A stretch of DNA of 35,488 nt from Paenibacillus sp. J2TS4 (GTDB lineage: Bacteria; Bacillota; Bacilli; Paenibacillales; NBRC-103111). A program made the position numbers and the translations under genes. Below are positions 16,480-24,044 of the stretch, in pieces (the first letter of the stretch is position 1; every line of letters begins with the position of its first letter). The stretch is from NCBI RefSeq assembly GCF_018403245.1, contig NZ_BOSH01000028.1:1-35488 (forward strand), in the 5' to 3' direction. Under the pieces are notes generated by a model. It ran no database searches. It saw nothing but the letters and a program-made list of their open reading frames with translations, and had not been told where the DNA came from.

Positions 16480-17142
16480 ATGAAACTGAAATGGATCGTT
16501 GTTATGTTGCTCTTGTTAATTTCAACTGCCTGCACTCCACAGCCATCTTCCATTTATGATAACGATACACCCTATTATGTTGCAGAGATGGACATAGTTC
16601 CGGACAATATGATCTTAGTAGAAAGCTATTCGGATGAGATGGATCAGGGAAAACATCATTATTCATCCAAAGAATGGGGCACCTTCATCGTTGATCCCAA
16701 GGATAGAAAATTTGCGAGAGGAGATGTCGTCTATATCCGTACCCCTGAATATGAGTCCAAGGTAAATCCTAATCTGGATTTGCCCGAATATAAAATATTA
16801 CGTATTGTTGGGCTGCCTGGAGAAAAGCTTAAGATCAACAAGGGAAAGATTTATATAAACAATAGGTTATTGGACACCTTCTACGGTAGCGTTCGTAAAA
16901 GCGGATTGAACTGGGAGGAATATCAAAAAGTGGTTGAAGAAAGAAATTTGAATCCCAGCCTGTCTAAAGATTCGTTTGAAATAGATTTCCCTGAAACTAA
17001 AATATCTAACCATTCTTACTTTCTGAAAGGGGATAACTGGTGGAGAAGTGTTGACAGTATTCAATTTGGGGAAGTATCCGAAGACAACATTATAGGCAAG
17101 ATTATAGGGTATAAGAAAGATGAGCTGAATCGGAATCCGTGA
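16480..17142 (+). CDS. Lipoprotein with a signal-peptidase-I (S26) fold lacking the catalytic residues
   Basis: A 220-residue protein with an N-terminal lipoprotein signal (hydrophobic residues 4-15, lipobox STAC, lipidated Cys18). The rest follows the S26 signal peptidase I plan: box B as MDIVPDNMILVES (residues 37-49), box C/D as RGDVVYI (80-86) and ILRIVGLPGEKLKINKGKIY (106-125), and box E as GDNWWRSVDS (184-193) followed by FGEVSEDNIIGKI. The catalytic Ser of box B is a Glu (E36) and the catalytic Lys of box D is a Leu (L107), so peptidase activity is not expected. ATG 16480 is chosen because AGAGGTGA precedes it; a GTG at 16471 lies inside that site. A hairpin follows the stop. Function unknown; a binding or scaffold role at the outer membrane surface is possible. 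Confidence 0.75.
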   Translation: MKLKWIVVMLLLLISTACTPQPSSIYDNDTPYYVAEMDIVPDNMILVESYSDEMDQGKHHYSSKEWGTFIVDPKDRKFARGDVVYIRTPEYESKVNPNLDLPEYKILRIVGLPGEKLKINKGKIYINNRLLDTFYGSVRKSGLNWEEYQKVVEERNLNPSLSKDSFEIDFPETKISNHSYFLKGDNWWRSVDSIQFGEVSEDNIIGKIIGYKKDELNRNP

Positions 17143-17161
17143 TTTCCATTGTAAAACTCTG

Positions 17162-17184
17162 GGCGTCGGATAACCGACGCCTTG
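17162..17184 (+). terminator. Hairpin after the signal-peptidase-like gene
   Basis: GGCGTCGG (17162-17169) pairs perfectly with CCGACGCC (17174-17181) around ATAA. The tail TTGATCATG is a weak T-run, but position and stem strength fit a terminator. The following 17185-17368 contains nothing I recognise. Confidence 0.65.
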
Positions 17185-17368
17185 ATCATGATTAATCGAC
17201 TACTCAGACTTTATACCACTATATAAATTCAACTAAAGATTCTATAGATCATGGAGTGGAGTAAGAAAGATGCTTCCAGTTCCAGTGCGAGTTTTGGCTT
17301 TGTATTCCTACCATCCGAAGGCCTATTCAAACTCTCGGTTTGGTCCCTGAAAAGTAAATGGATTTCAC

Positions 17369-17550
17369 TTCCCCGGGGGTAAGCCCCGTTATTTTTTTGA
17401 ACATCCGGATGAACGAGTTGACGTTCTGATAGCCTACTTGGGAGGCGACGCTTTGATTTTTTCATCCGAGCTGTCCAAAATCTGCTTCGCTCGGTCGATT
17501 CTCAATTTATTTAAATAATCGCTGAAGTTCAAGCCGGTTTTCTCTTTAAA
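17369..17550 (-). pseudogene. Fragment of an AraC-type regulator (C-terminal DNA-binding domain)
   Basis: This 182-base block is roughly 90% identical to 18227-18409, which encodes the last part of the AraC/XylS domain in the larger broken copy. It ends abruptly on both sides. A length difference in the segment GCGACGCTTTGATTTTTTC destroys the frame. It is the left-hand member of the duplicated AraC pair and lies 39 bases from the end of the intact toxin gene. Confidence 0.8.
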
Positions 17551-17589
17551 GAGCCTCGTCCCTGGACATATGTTTTTTATTGAATATCG

Positions 17590-17931
17590 TCAGCTGCTTA
17601 TCAACTTCTCAATCTGTTCTCTTATCCTCTGAAATACTTCAGGTTTTAAATGCCCGAATTTTTTAATGACCATCCGATTTGAGAAGGTGTAAATCTTATC
17701 CGCTCGTATCAATGAATCTACCTTCAATCTCCCATCATCGAGATCACTTGAAGTAATTAGAACTGAATAATCTTTATTCGTTACATTCGAGGTGATCGCT
17801 GCTACGACAATATCTTGCTGTAGTCCGTTATAATCAGTATTGGATAGAACGAGAACAGGTCTTTGCTTTATTGCCCCTAAATCAGTAAATGGGAATGGAA
17901 TGAGCAGAATATCTCCTTGCTTATACATCAT
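17590..17931 (-). CDS. PemK/MazF-family type II toxin (mRNA interferase)
   Basis: A 113-residue toxin of the PemK/MazF family, which cleaves mRNA at short motifs when free of antitoxin. The N-terminal YKQGDILLIPFPFTD strand, the conserved Arg of KQRPVLVLS (about residues 22-30), the acid/Thr segment VVAAITSN and the late DSLIRADKIYTF are standard family elements. The start is the ATGATG at 17931, which overlaps the last codons of the antitoxin, so translation is coupled. A longer in-frame start upstream would lie wholly inside the antitoxin gene. Frame and length are complete, so this copy should be functional, unlike the remnant at 15971-16224. Confidence 0.88.
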   Translation of the reverse strand: MMYKQGDILLIPFPFTDLGAIKQRPVLVLSNTDYNGLQQDIVVAAITSNVTNKDYSVLITSSDLDDGRLKVDSLIRADKIYTFSNRMVIKKFGHLKPEVFQRIREQIEKLISS

Positions 17932-18118
17932 TCCAGACCTCATCATCCACTTCATTATCCCAAAAATCCATACTACTTACGCTCGCACGCTCAAGATTAT
18001 TCAATGCCTCGCGTTCACGTTTCATATTCAAATATCCGATAAAATCAAGTACTTCAACCGCATCTTGTTCGGTAATATGATCAATCATTTTTTTTAATTC
18101 TTCTCGATTCACACTCAA
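17921..18118 (-). CDS. Antitoxin of the PemK/MazF pair
   Basis: A 65-residue acidic protein directly upstream of and overlapping the toxin by 11 bases. It starts SVNREELKKMIDHITEQDAV, has a helical middle (EVLDFIGYLNMKRE) and a very acidic C-terminus (DFWDNEVDDEVWNDV), the part expected to occupy the toxin's RNA site. I prefer TTG 18118 because AAAGGCGGTG precedes it by about six bases; GTG 18127 overlaps that site. It likely also represses the pair's promoter. The same protein is encoded in frameshifted form at 15971-16224. I do not match it to a named antitoxin family, but its position and composition make the role clear. Confidence 0.83.
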   Translation of the reverse strand: MSVNREELKKMIDHITEQDAVEVLDFIGYLNMKREREALNNLERASVSSMDFWDNEVDDEVWNDV

Positions 18119-18148
18119 GGATAACACCGCCTTTCCATTACTACATTT

Positions 18149-18177
18149 AGTATATCACATCAGGATTCAACACAATA
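18149..18177 (-). promoter_or_regulatory. Promoter of the toxin-antitoxin pair
   Basis: On the minus strand an extended -10, TGATATACT (the hexamer at 18154-18149), is preceded at 17 bases by a weak -35 TATTGT (18177-18172). It lies about 30 bases before the antitoxin start and gives the pair its own promoter, independent of the broken AraC gene upstream. Confidence 0.5.
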
Positions 18178-18196
18178 CATACCGGCTAATGGCTGT

Positions 18197-19368
18197 TTAG
18201 GGAGCGTCCGATGCTGCTTTTTTATATTCCCCGGGGGTGAGCTCCGTTATTTTTTTGAACATCCGGATGAACGAGTTGACGTTCTGATAGCCGACTTGGG
18301 AGGCGACGGATTTCACTTTTTCGTCCGAGTTGTCCAATATTTGCTTCGCCCGGTCAATTCTCAGTTTATTTAAGTAATCACTGAAGTTCAAGCCGGTTTT
18401 CTCTTTAAAATAGGTCGACAGATAGCCGCCCGTAATTTTAAGCTTGTCGGCTACAGCTTCCAGAGACACATCGTTCGAGTAATGCTCCTCCAAATAGTCC
18501 ATGACGAAGGAGACGATCGGATCGGTATCCTCCTTATGCTGCTTCATGAGCTCGACGGCCAATGTCAAATAATATCCGAATAACAGCTTATATTGTGCGA
18601 TAGTATAGCACGAGGCCAACTGGGAACGGAAGACTTGGAAATCAGCCGTATCGATTTGCAGAGCCAGCAGCGCATGGTCGATTTTGCTTGTCAGTTGAGC
18701 CGCAAGTTGCTGGTACTGAACAGCAAACGCTCCTCTGCGCTCCATCGATTGGAGCTGACGTTCGATCCAGCGGTACAGCTCTTTCTCATTGCCGGCCATC
18801 AGGTGATTGTGAAATTCCAGCTCCTGCTCCGGTGAAGGCAAGAGATTGGGCCGGTTAGGCACCTCCTGATCTATGATTTGGGTTTCATCGTTCAATCGGC
18901 GCTGCCGGATTAATTTAGACCGTAGGTATAAGCTTCGGCCAATTGCGAGCTGTCCCTTCGCTGCGGGCTTGCGGCTGTTGTCAGGAAGCCCAGCTCCCTG
19001 TCTAGATCAAAAACTTTCTTCAGCTCCTCCAGAGTTGTTCTTACATGCTGCTCAGAGTCCTCGGCGAATATAAGCGAAACAATCTGGTCTTTTTCAATTT
19101 GAAAGGTGAGAGAACCGGGATCCAGCTTATACAAATGAAGATGAATATACTCTCTTATGAAATTGACCGCTTCGTTCGAATCCGCATGAATCTGCTGATC
19201 ATACGACGGCTTAAAGGTCAGTTCAAACAGGACTAGCGTAAACGGCTCGCTGGGCTGGATCCAGTCTTTCATTTTTCTAAAGTGGCTTTTAATATTTTTC
19301 ACTTGATTGGAATAGGCGGTTTTTACATCGCCGGCTGTTGCGTTCCGGCCGCTTATCGCAAGAAGCAC
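18197..19368 (-). pseudogene. AraC-type regulator, N-terminally truncated and frameshifted
   Basis: Two consecutive frames make up one protein. The upstream part (19368-18910, 152 residues) has the middle domain found in Paenibacillus YesN-like regulators. The downstream part (18895-18197) carries the AraC/XylS domain with VSLEEAVADKLKIT-like first helix-turn-helix (here VSLEAVADKLKITGGYLSTY) and VASQVGYQNVNSFIRMFKK. A single missing base near 18910-18916 separates them; restoring one A gives a continuous reading through GL-x-LIRQRRLNDE. The first frame has no proper start: it opens inside the hairpin at 19355-19398, and the expected receiver or sensor domain of about 120-150 residues is missing. 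The gene is therefore dead through both deletion and frameshift. The C-terminal part is duplicated at 17369-17550. Confidence 0.85.
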
Positions 19369-19398
19369 CCGTATAATCCAGCGGGTGCTTCTTGCGAT
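19355..19398 (-). terminator. Perfect 17-base-pair hairpin after the SLH serine hydrolase
   Basis: 19355-19371 and 19382-19398 are exact inverted repeats of 17 bases (core GCAAGAAGCACCCG) with a 10-base loop. It starts five bases after the serine hydrolase stop on the minus strand, the position of a terminator, but the T-run is missing because the truncated AraC reading frame begins there. I infer that the deletion which removed the front of the AraC gene cut just behind this terminator's stem. Confidence 0.7.
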
Positions 19399-19402
19399 GC
19401 CT

Positions 19403-21475
19403 TTAATATAGCTGACGCAGTGTTAAATCAATCAGAGCGGCGGCCTCCTGGCGAAGGAGAATCTCCTTGGCACCGAAATTTATGGAACCGCCTTCTGAAG
19501 GAATCACTTCCGGACCGTAAATTCGACGGGCTGCCAAGCTTTGGACCGCTTCACGGGCCCAGTCGTCCGTTTCATCGGCAAGAACGGCTTCCTCCGGCTG
19601 TGCTCCGAACAGCTTCATGATGTTCCATAGCATAATGGCGGCTTCCTGGCGGGTAATCGGCTTATCCGGCTCGAACATTCCCGGTGATGTTCCCTGCACC
19701 ATCCCGAATTCCAGCGCAGTTTGCAGCATAGCGGCTTCCGGATGATGGGCAGCGTCGCTAAACATCACTGACACCCTGGAAGGCTCAATCCCGAGAGCGC
19801 GTACGAATTGGGAGGCAAACTGGGCTCTCGTCATCGGGTCCTCCGGACCGAATGAACCGTCGGCCTTCGGCTGGATGATTTCCAATTGAGCCAGTTCCCG
19901 AATATAGGAAGCATAGGGATGATTCTCTTGAACATCGATAAAACCTTCCGGCTCGGCCATTTTCTCCGCCCAGGAAACCGGATTATTGTAGAACAGGTAG
20001 AGAATGGTTCCGTCTTCCCCTTCCTTGAAGGCGACCGGCTTCCCGTCTTCATCTTCAAACAGGAGGGCATCCCGCTGACGCAATGTTTTCGATGTTTGTC
20101 CGGACTGAACAACTAATTGGTCTTCCGGCGATAGGACAATGCGGCTGACTAATAATTTTTGCCGCAAATCGCGGTAAGTTCCTTCAAAACGCAGCAGCTC
20201 CTCGGGAGCGGACGTGATGTATTCCTTGGGCTCCGACCTCGGAAAATACCGGTCCATGAAGGCGTTGAACCATTCTTTTCTCAACTCGGCCGTCATCGTA
20301 TCATCCTTATTGTAGGCTATAAAGGCCGCCGTGTTTTGCTCGGGAAGGAACCACATCCAGGATGAGAACCCGGGAGTATTGCCTCCTTTTCCAATGACGG
20401 AATGCCCATTATGATGATCGTGGTAAGCCGTCTCAAAACCGTACCCCATATGCGGAACTTCAGGGTGAATGGCGTAATGGATTTGCTGCATTTGCCGCAC
20501 GCTTTCTTCCTGTAGAATGCGAGTATCCCCCAGAGCTCCGCCATTCAACTGCATCAGCATGAATTTGGCCATGTCCGAAGCGGTGGAAAACAGGCTTCCT
20601 TGCGGCATATCCGTTGGCTTGAATGTATAAAGGGGAATAGGTTCTCCCGAGGAGCCGTAGCCTGTGGCGAGCTTGTCTTGTATAAAGTCCTTAAGCAGGA
20701 AGCTGCTGTTGTTCATTCCTAAAGGCTGGAAAATCTGTTCATCCACATATTCGTTGAAAGGCGTGCCGGACAGATTCTGGACGATATAGCCTTGAAGCAT
20801 GGAAGCGAAGTTGTCGTAAGTAAAGGTGGTCCCGGGCTGCCGAACGACGGTCGGCATATACTCCTTAATATAGTCATCCATTGGAGTAAACAGCTCGAGA
20901 TCCATATGAATGTCGCTTCGCTTGATATCGGGGTAGTCAAAGCCGGTCGAATGGGTCAGCAGATGCTCCATAGTCAGGGGGGAACCTGATGGATTGTTTA
21001 GCTGAATATCGCCCATATAAGTTTGGATATCGGAAGCGAGGTCCAATTTCCCTTGCTCCAATAGCTGCATAACCGCAGACGCGGTAAACACTTTCGATAT
21101 AGAGCCGACCCGGAGTATGGTTTCGTCCGGGTCCATCGGAATCTTTTGTTCTTTATCCGCATAGCCGTAGCCTCTAGACAGGAGGGTCTCCCCGTCTTTG
21201 ATTACTATCAGTACCGCTCCCGGAATGTCCATTGCCTTCACATCGTCCCGCTCAAAAAATTGATCCGCAAACGATTCGATATCTTTGGCGTTCAACAAAG
21301 CGGTTTCTGCAGAAGATCGTGCTGCGGCTGCGAGATCGTTTCCATGCGCAGACTCTTTTCCCTCCATGGAATGGGATAAGCCCGTGCCGTAAGCGGCGGG
21401 AAGAACGGACGCCGAGACAGCAAAAGCGGTGGACAGGGCGATCAGATTTCTTTTGCTCCAAGCTGTAATTGTCAA
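19403..21475 (-). CDS. Surface-anchored serine hydrolase (beta-lactamase/PBP fold) with three SLH repeats
   Basis: A 690-residue secreted protein. I chose TTG 21475 because GAGGAGG stands eight bases upstream and the product then has a signal peptide (SKRNLIALSTAFAVSASVLPAAYG). Residues of about 60-410 form a class C beta-lactamase-like domain: nucleophile motif SISK (S125, K128), YDN (Y220, N222) and KGGNTPGF as the third motif. A linker domain follows, then three SLH repeats (ELAQLEIIQPKADGSFGPED, ALEFGMVQGTSPGMFEPDKP and the last one ending in LIDLTLRQLY), which bind pyruvylated cell-wall polysaccharide. Members of this group are mostly esterases or peptidases acting on cell-wall or D-amino-acid compounds; few are lactamases. 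It has no operon partner; the gene upstream is divergent. Confidence 0.9.
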   Translation of the reverse strand: MTITAWSKRNLIALSTAFAVSASVLPAAYGTGLSHSMEGKESAHGNDLAAAARSSAETALLNAKDIESFADQFFERDDVKAMDIPGAVLIVIKDGETLLSRGYGYADKEQKIPMDPDETILRVGSISKVFTASAVMQLLEQGKLDLASDIQTYMGDIQLNNPSGSPLTMEHLLTHSTGFDYPDIKRSDIHMDLELFTPMDDYIKEYMPTVVRQPGTTFTYDNFASMLQGYIVQNLSGTPFNEYVDEQIFQPLGMNNSSFLLKDFIQDKLATGYGSSGEPIPLYTFKPTDMPQGSLFSTASDMAKFMLMQLNGGALGDTRILQEESVRQMQQIHYAIHPEVPHMGYGFETAYHDHHNGHSVIGKGGNTPGFSSWMWFLPEQNTAAFIAYNKDDTMTAELRKEWFNAFMDRYFPRSEPKEYITSAPEELLRFEGTYRDLRQKLLVSRIVLSPEDQLVVQSGQTSKTLRQRDALLFEDEDGKPVAFKEGEDGTILYLFYNNPVSWAEKMAEPEGFIDVQENHPYASYIRELAQLEIIQPKADGSFGPEDPMTRAQFASQFVRALGIEPSRVSVMFSDAAHHPEAAMLQTALEFGMVQGTSPGMFEPDKPITRQEAAIMLWNIMKLFGAQPEEAVLADETDDWAREAVQSLAARRIYGPEVIPSEGGSINFGAKEILLRQEAAALIDLTLRQLY

Positions 21476-21662
21476 TAGAATGACCTCCTCATAACTATGA
21501 TCTGTTGATAGTACGCCTATGAGGAACAATTCGTTCATTTAAAGAACAATCATTTCAGGATGAAAGTTCTGCAACAAAACGAACATTATAATGCGAAAAT
21601 GAGTATCAAGTGAAATATAGGAACAGATTCTTTTTGTTGACTGTTAAATGTTGCCATTGTAT

Positions 21663-21678
21663 TATGTTCATGAACATA
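21663..21678. promoter_or_regulatory. 16-base perfect palindrome in the divergent promoter region
   Basis: TATGTTCATGAACATA is a perfect palindrome, followed by two more ATAAACATAAA-like half-sites. It lies between the divergently transcribed SLH hydrolase gene and the GDPD operon, about 190 bases from one and 225 from the other. It looks like a dimeric repressor or activator site. The regulator is not identifiable from the window. The rest of 21539-21903 is AT-rich leader. Confidence 0.5.
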
Positions 21679-21855
21679 AATAAACATAAATACGCATAAG
21701 TGAATATTATTGAGCGGAGGTGATAAGCATTGATTTTTTTGAGGCGATCCCAATTATTTGATTGTTAGTGATATATTAGAAAGCTATCCCTTATGCCGCG
21801 GATCTCAATCGTTCCATTACAGGATCGGCAGGTCTGTTCTATTTTGGTCCAATTT

Positions 21856-21869
21856 TGAAAGCGTTTTAA
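21856..21869 (+). promoter_or_regulatory. Probable cre (CcpA) site of the GDPD-importer operon
   Basis: TGAAAGCGTTTTAA matches 13 of 14 positions of the cre consensus TGWAANCGNTNWCA. It lies 35 bases before the start codon of the binding-protein gene, where CcpA would act as a repressor when better carbon sources are present. Confidence 0.6.
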
Positions 21870-21903
21870 TTAGTTGTGCGTAACGATTTTAAGGAGGAGA
21901 AAG

Positions 21904-23220
21904 ATGAAAAGAACGTTAGCGTTTTTAAAGGGAAGTTTAATAACGATACCACTAATAGCTGCGACTGTCGGTTGTTCTTCTTCATCAATGAACGGCGCCT
22001 CAAATCCATCCTCCAAGGTGGTGACTATTGAGTACTGGCATGTCAATTCCAACGACTGGGGAGGGAATGAGGTCAAAAAAATCATCGATTCTTTCAATGA
22101 TCAACATGAGAACATCCAAGTAGTGGGAAAATACATTCCCAACCAATATCAAGGCGTAATCCAGCAGGCACAAGCAGCGATCGCAGGGGGCAATCCTCCT
22201 GACGTGGCTATGATGGGATACAACTTTCTATCCTATGTGAATGGTAATTTGCCCTACACCCCGATTGAGGAAGTTGCGGCTATGGATAAAGAGGAGCCTA
22301 ATTTTATTCAAGATCATTTCTTGCCGAATATTACGGATCTTAGCCGTGCGGATGACGGTACCTTGGTCGGTTTATCTTATGGATTGAGCAATCCGGTTCT
22401 GTACTATAATGCAGACTTGTTCAAAGAAGTAGGATGGGATCCGGATAAACCGCCGGCAACATGGGAAGAAGTCATCGAGTTAAGTAAAAAAATACGGGAT
22501 CAGACAGGAAATTACGGATTGTATATTCAAGAACCGCCGGATAACTGGGCCCAGTATGCTTTAGTCAAATCTAATGGAGGTAATTGGCTAGAGGGGCAAG
22601 GCGATCAGCTAAAAGTAATGGTAGATTCCCCCGAGGCTATAGAAGCATATCAAATGGTTGGAGACATGGTTAAGGAGAAGCTTGCTTTTCATGCCAAACA
22701 GGAAGAAGGGCAGCAAGCTTTTGGGAATGGCCGAATTGCCATGCTGTACACGACTATTGGAAGAATGAGCGGGATTAAAGAACAAAGTCAATTTGACCTT
22801 CGGACAACGATGTCCCCCACGTTTGGAAACAAGCCGAGATCGATTCCGGCCGGTGGCAATTCGCTAGTTATTTTTGCACAAAATTCGGATAAGCAGAAGG
22901 CAGCGTGGGAGTTTATTAAATATTTACAATCTCCCGAAGCGTTAACCAAGTGGGTGGAAGGAACCGGTTACTTGCCTCCGCGTGAAGGAGTAGCAGAAGA
23001 TCCGGAAGGATTGAAGCCGTTCCTCGAATCCAATCCGCTCATGCGAGCAGCAATCGAACAAAAAGATTCCACTGTACAATGGGCCAACTTCCCGGGAGAA
23101 GACGGATTGCAGGCGGAGCAAGCTCTTATTGACGCCAGGGATCAAATTCTTAATGGAACGAGCAGTGCGCAGGAAGCTCTGACCAAGGCTGCGGATCGAA
23201 TCAGAGAGTTACTGAAGTAA
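21904..23220 (+). CDS. Extracellular solute-binding lipoprotein, family 1 (GDPD operon)
   Basis: A 438-residue lipoprotein, first gene of the 21904-28851 operon. ATG 21904 is set by AAGGAGGAG in front of it and by the resulting signal sequence MKRTLAFLKGSLITIPLIAA with the lipobox TVGC. The mature protein opens VTIEYWHVNSNDW and contains IIDSFNDQHENIQVVGKYIP, AQAAIAGGNPPDVAMMGY and VLYYNADLFKEVGWDPDKPP, all typical of the UgpB/MalE-like class. UgpB-type members bind glycerol-3-phosphate or glycerophosphodiesters, and the operon ends with a glycerophosphodiesterase, so a phosphodiester or polyol-phosphate ligand is a reasonable inference, not a proof. Confidence 0.92.
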   Translation: MKRTLAFLKGSLITIPLIAATVGCSSSSMNGASNPSSKVVTIEYWHVNSNDWGGNEVKKIIDSFNDQHENIQVVGKYIPNQYQGVIQQAQAAIAGGNPPDVAMMGYNFLSYVNGNLPYTPIEEVAAMDKEEPNFIQDHFLPNITDLSRADDGTLVGLSYGLSNPVLYYNADLFKEVGWDPDKPPATWEEVIELSKKIRDQTGNYGLYIQEPPDNWAQYALVKSNGGNWLEGQGDQLKVMVDSPEAIEAYQMVGDMVKEKLAFHAKQEEGQQAFGNGRIAMLYTTIGRMSGIKEQSQFDLRTTMSPTFGNKPRSIPAGGNSLVIFAQNSDKQKAAWEFIKYLQSPEALTKWVEGTGYLPPREGVAEDPEGLKPFLESNPLMRAAIEQKDSTVQWANFPGEDGLQAEQALIDARDQILNGTSSAQEALTKAADRIRELLK

Positions 23221-23249
23221 CCGAACCCAAATAATAAGGAGTGTTCAGT

Positions 23250-24044
23250 ATGGCGATTTATATTAATATGCTTCCCTGTTTGAAAGATGAAGACAAAGTA
23301 GATGAATTACTGAAGCAATGGGATGGCGGTATTGAACTTGTAGCGGAAGGGGCGGATTGGTGCCGGCATCCGATAGATTGGTCGAAGGGGCGGGGGAAAT
23401 ACGCTTCTTTCCCGGGGCCGATCAGTGTGCATACCCCTATCTTTGACCTCAATTTAGCCTGTTCCCGCTACCGGGCCCTCTCGGAGTATTCGTTCGAGGT
23501 ATACCAGCAATCTTTACAATGGGCCGCCTCCATAGGTGCCAAGCATGCAGTCGTGCACCCCAATTTGCAATCGACGCCAATATTCGACCGGCAAGGATCG
23601 CAGCAATGCTCGAAGCATTATATCTCCCGGTTAGGAGAGTTGGGACAACAATTAGGGGTCCAGGTATTGGTAGAAAATGTGGGGTTCCATGATTCCGTTC
23701 TTTATGATCCGGAAGAATTCGTGCAGTTGTTCGCTGAAATTCCGTCGATTGAGGCTCTGATTGATGTGGGGCACGCCCATATTAACGGGTGGGATATACC
23801 GGGGATCATCCGCCATCTGGGCACGCGTCTCACAGCCGTTCATTTACATGATAATAATGGCTTGGCCGACGATCATCTTCCCATGGGGGAAGGGACTATC
23901 GAATGGGAGGGGATATGGAAGGAATTGGATCAGACAGAGCATAAGATTGACATGATTCTTGAATACAATACGGAGACGACTACGGAGTTGCTGTTGGAAC
24001 ATGCCGCAAAAGTTCAAGAAATTAGAAGAATAGGGCTGGTGTAA
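23250..24044 (+). CDS. Sugar phosphate isomerase/epimerase family TIM-barrel enzyme
   Basis: A 264-residue cytoplasmic protein of the xylose-isomerase-like TIM barrel superfamily (AP_endonuc_2 fold: IolE, IolI, Hyi, L-ribulose-5-phosphate 3-epimerase UlaE). The divalent-metal ligands are visible in order: Glu in VLVENVGF, Asp and His in IDVGHAHING, His in VHLHDNNG and Glu in MILEYNTE. GMGEG-like loop MGEGTIEWEGIW is also typical. ATG 23250 follows AAGGAG by eight bases. Its TAA overlaps the start of the next permease by one base, so it is translationally coupled to the importer. It probably isomerises or epimerises the imported compound. The exact reaction is not visible. Confidence 0.88.
   Translation: MAIYINMLPCLKDEDKVDELLKQWDGGIELVAEGADWCRHPIDWSKGRGKYASFPGPISVHTPIFDLNLACSRYRALSEYSFEVYQQSLQWAASIGAKHAVVHPNLQSTPIFDRQGSQQCSKHYISRLGELGQQLGVQVLVENVGFHDSVLYDPEEFVQLFAEIPSIEALIDVGHAHINGWDIPGIIRHLGTRLTAVHLHDNNGLADDHLPMGEGTIEWEGIWKELDQTEHKIDMILEYNTETTTELLLEHAAKVQEIRRIGLV

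Noticed and set aside
17229..17465. A 78-codon minus-strand frame next to the toxin gene.
   Set aside because: Its first part is a shifted reading of the AraC fragment at 17369-17550 and the rest is unrelated. It is not a gene.
18895..18916. Programmed frameshifting as an explanation of the split AraC gene.
   Set aside because: No slippery heptamer with a following structure is present, and the protein also lacks its N-terminal domain and start, so simple decay is more likely.
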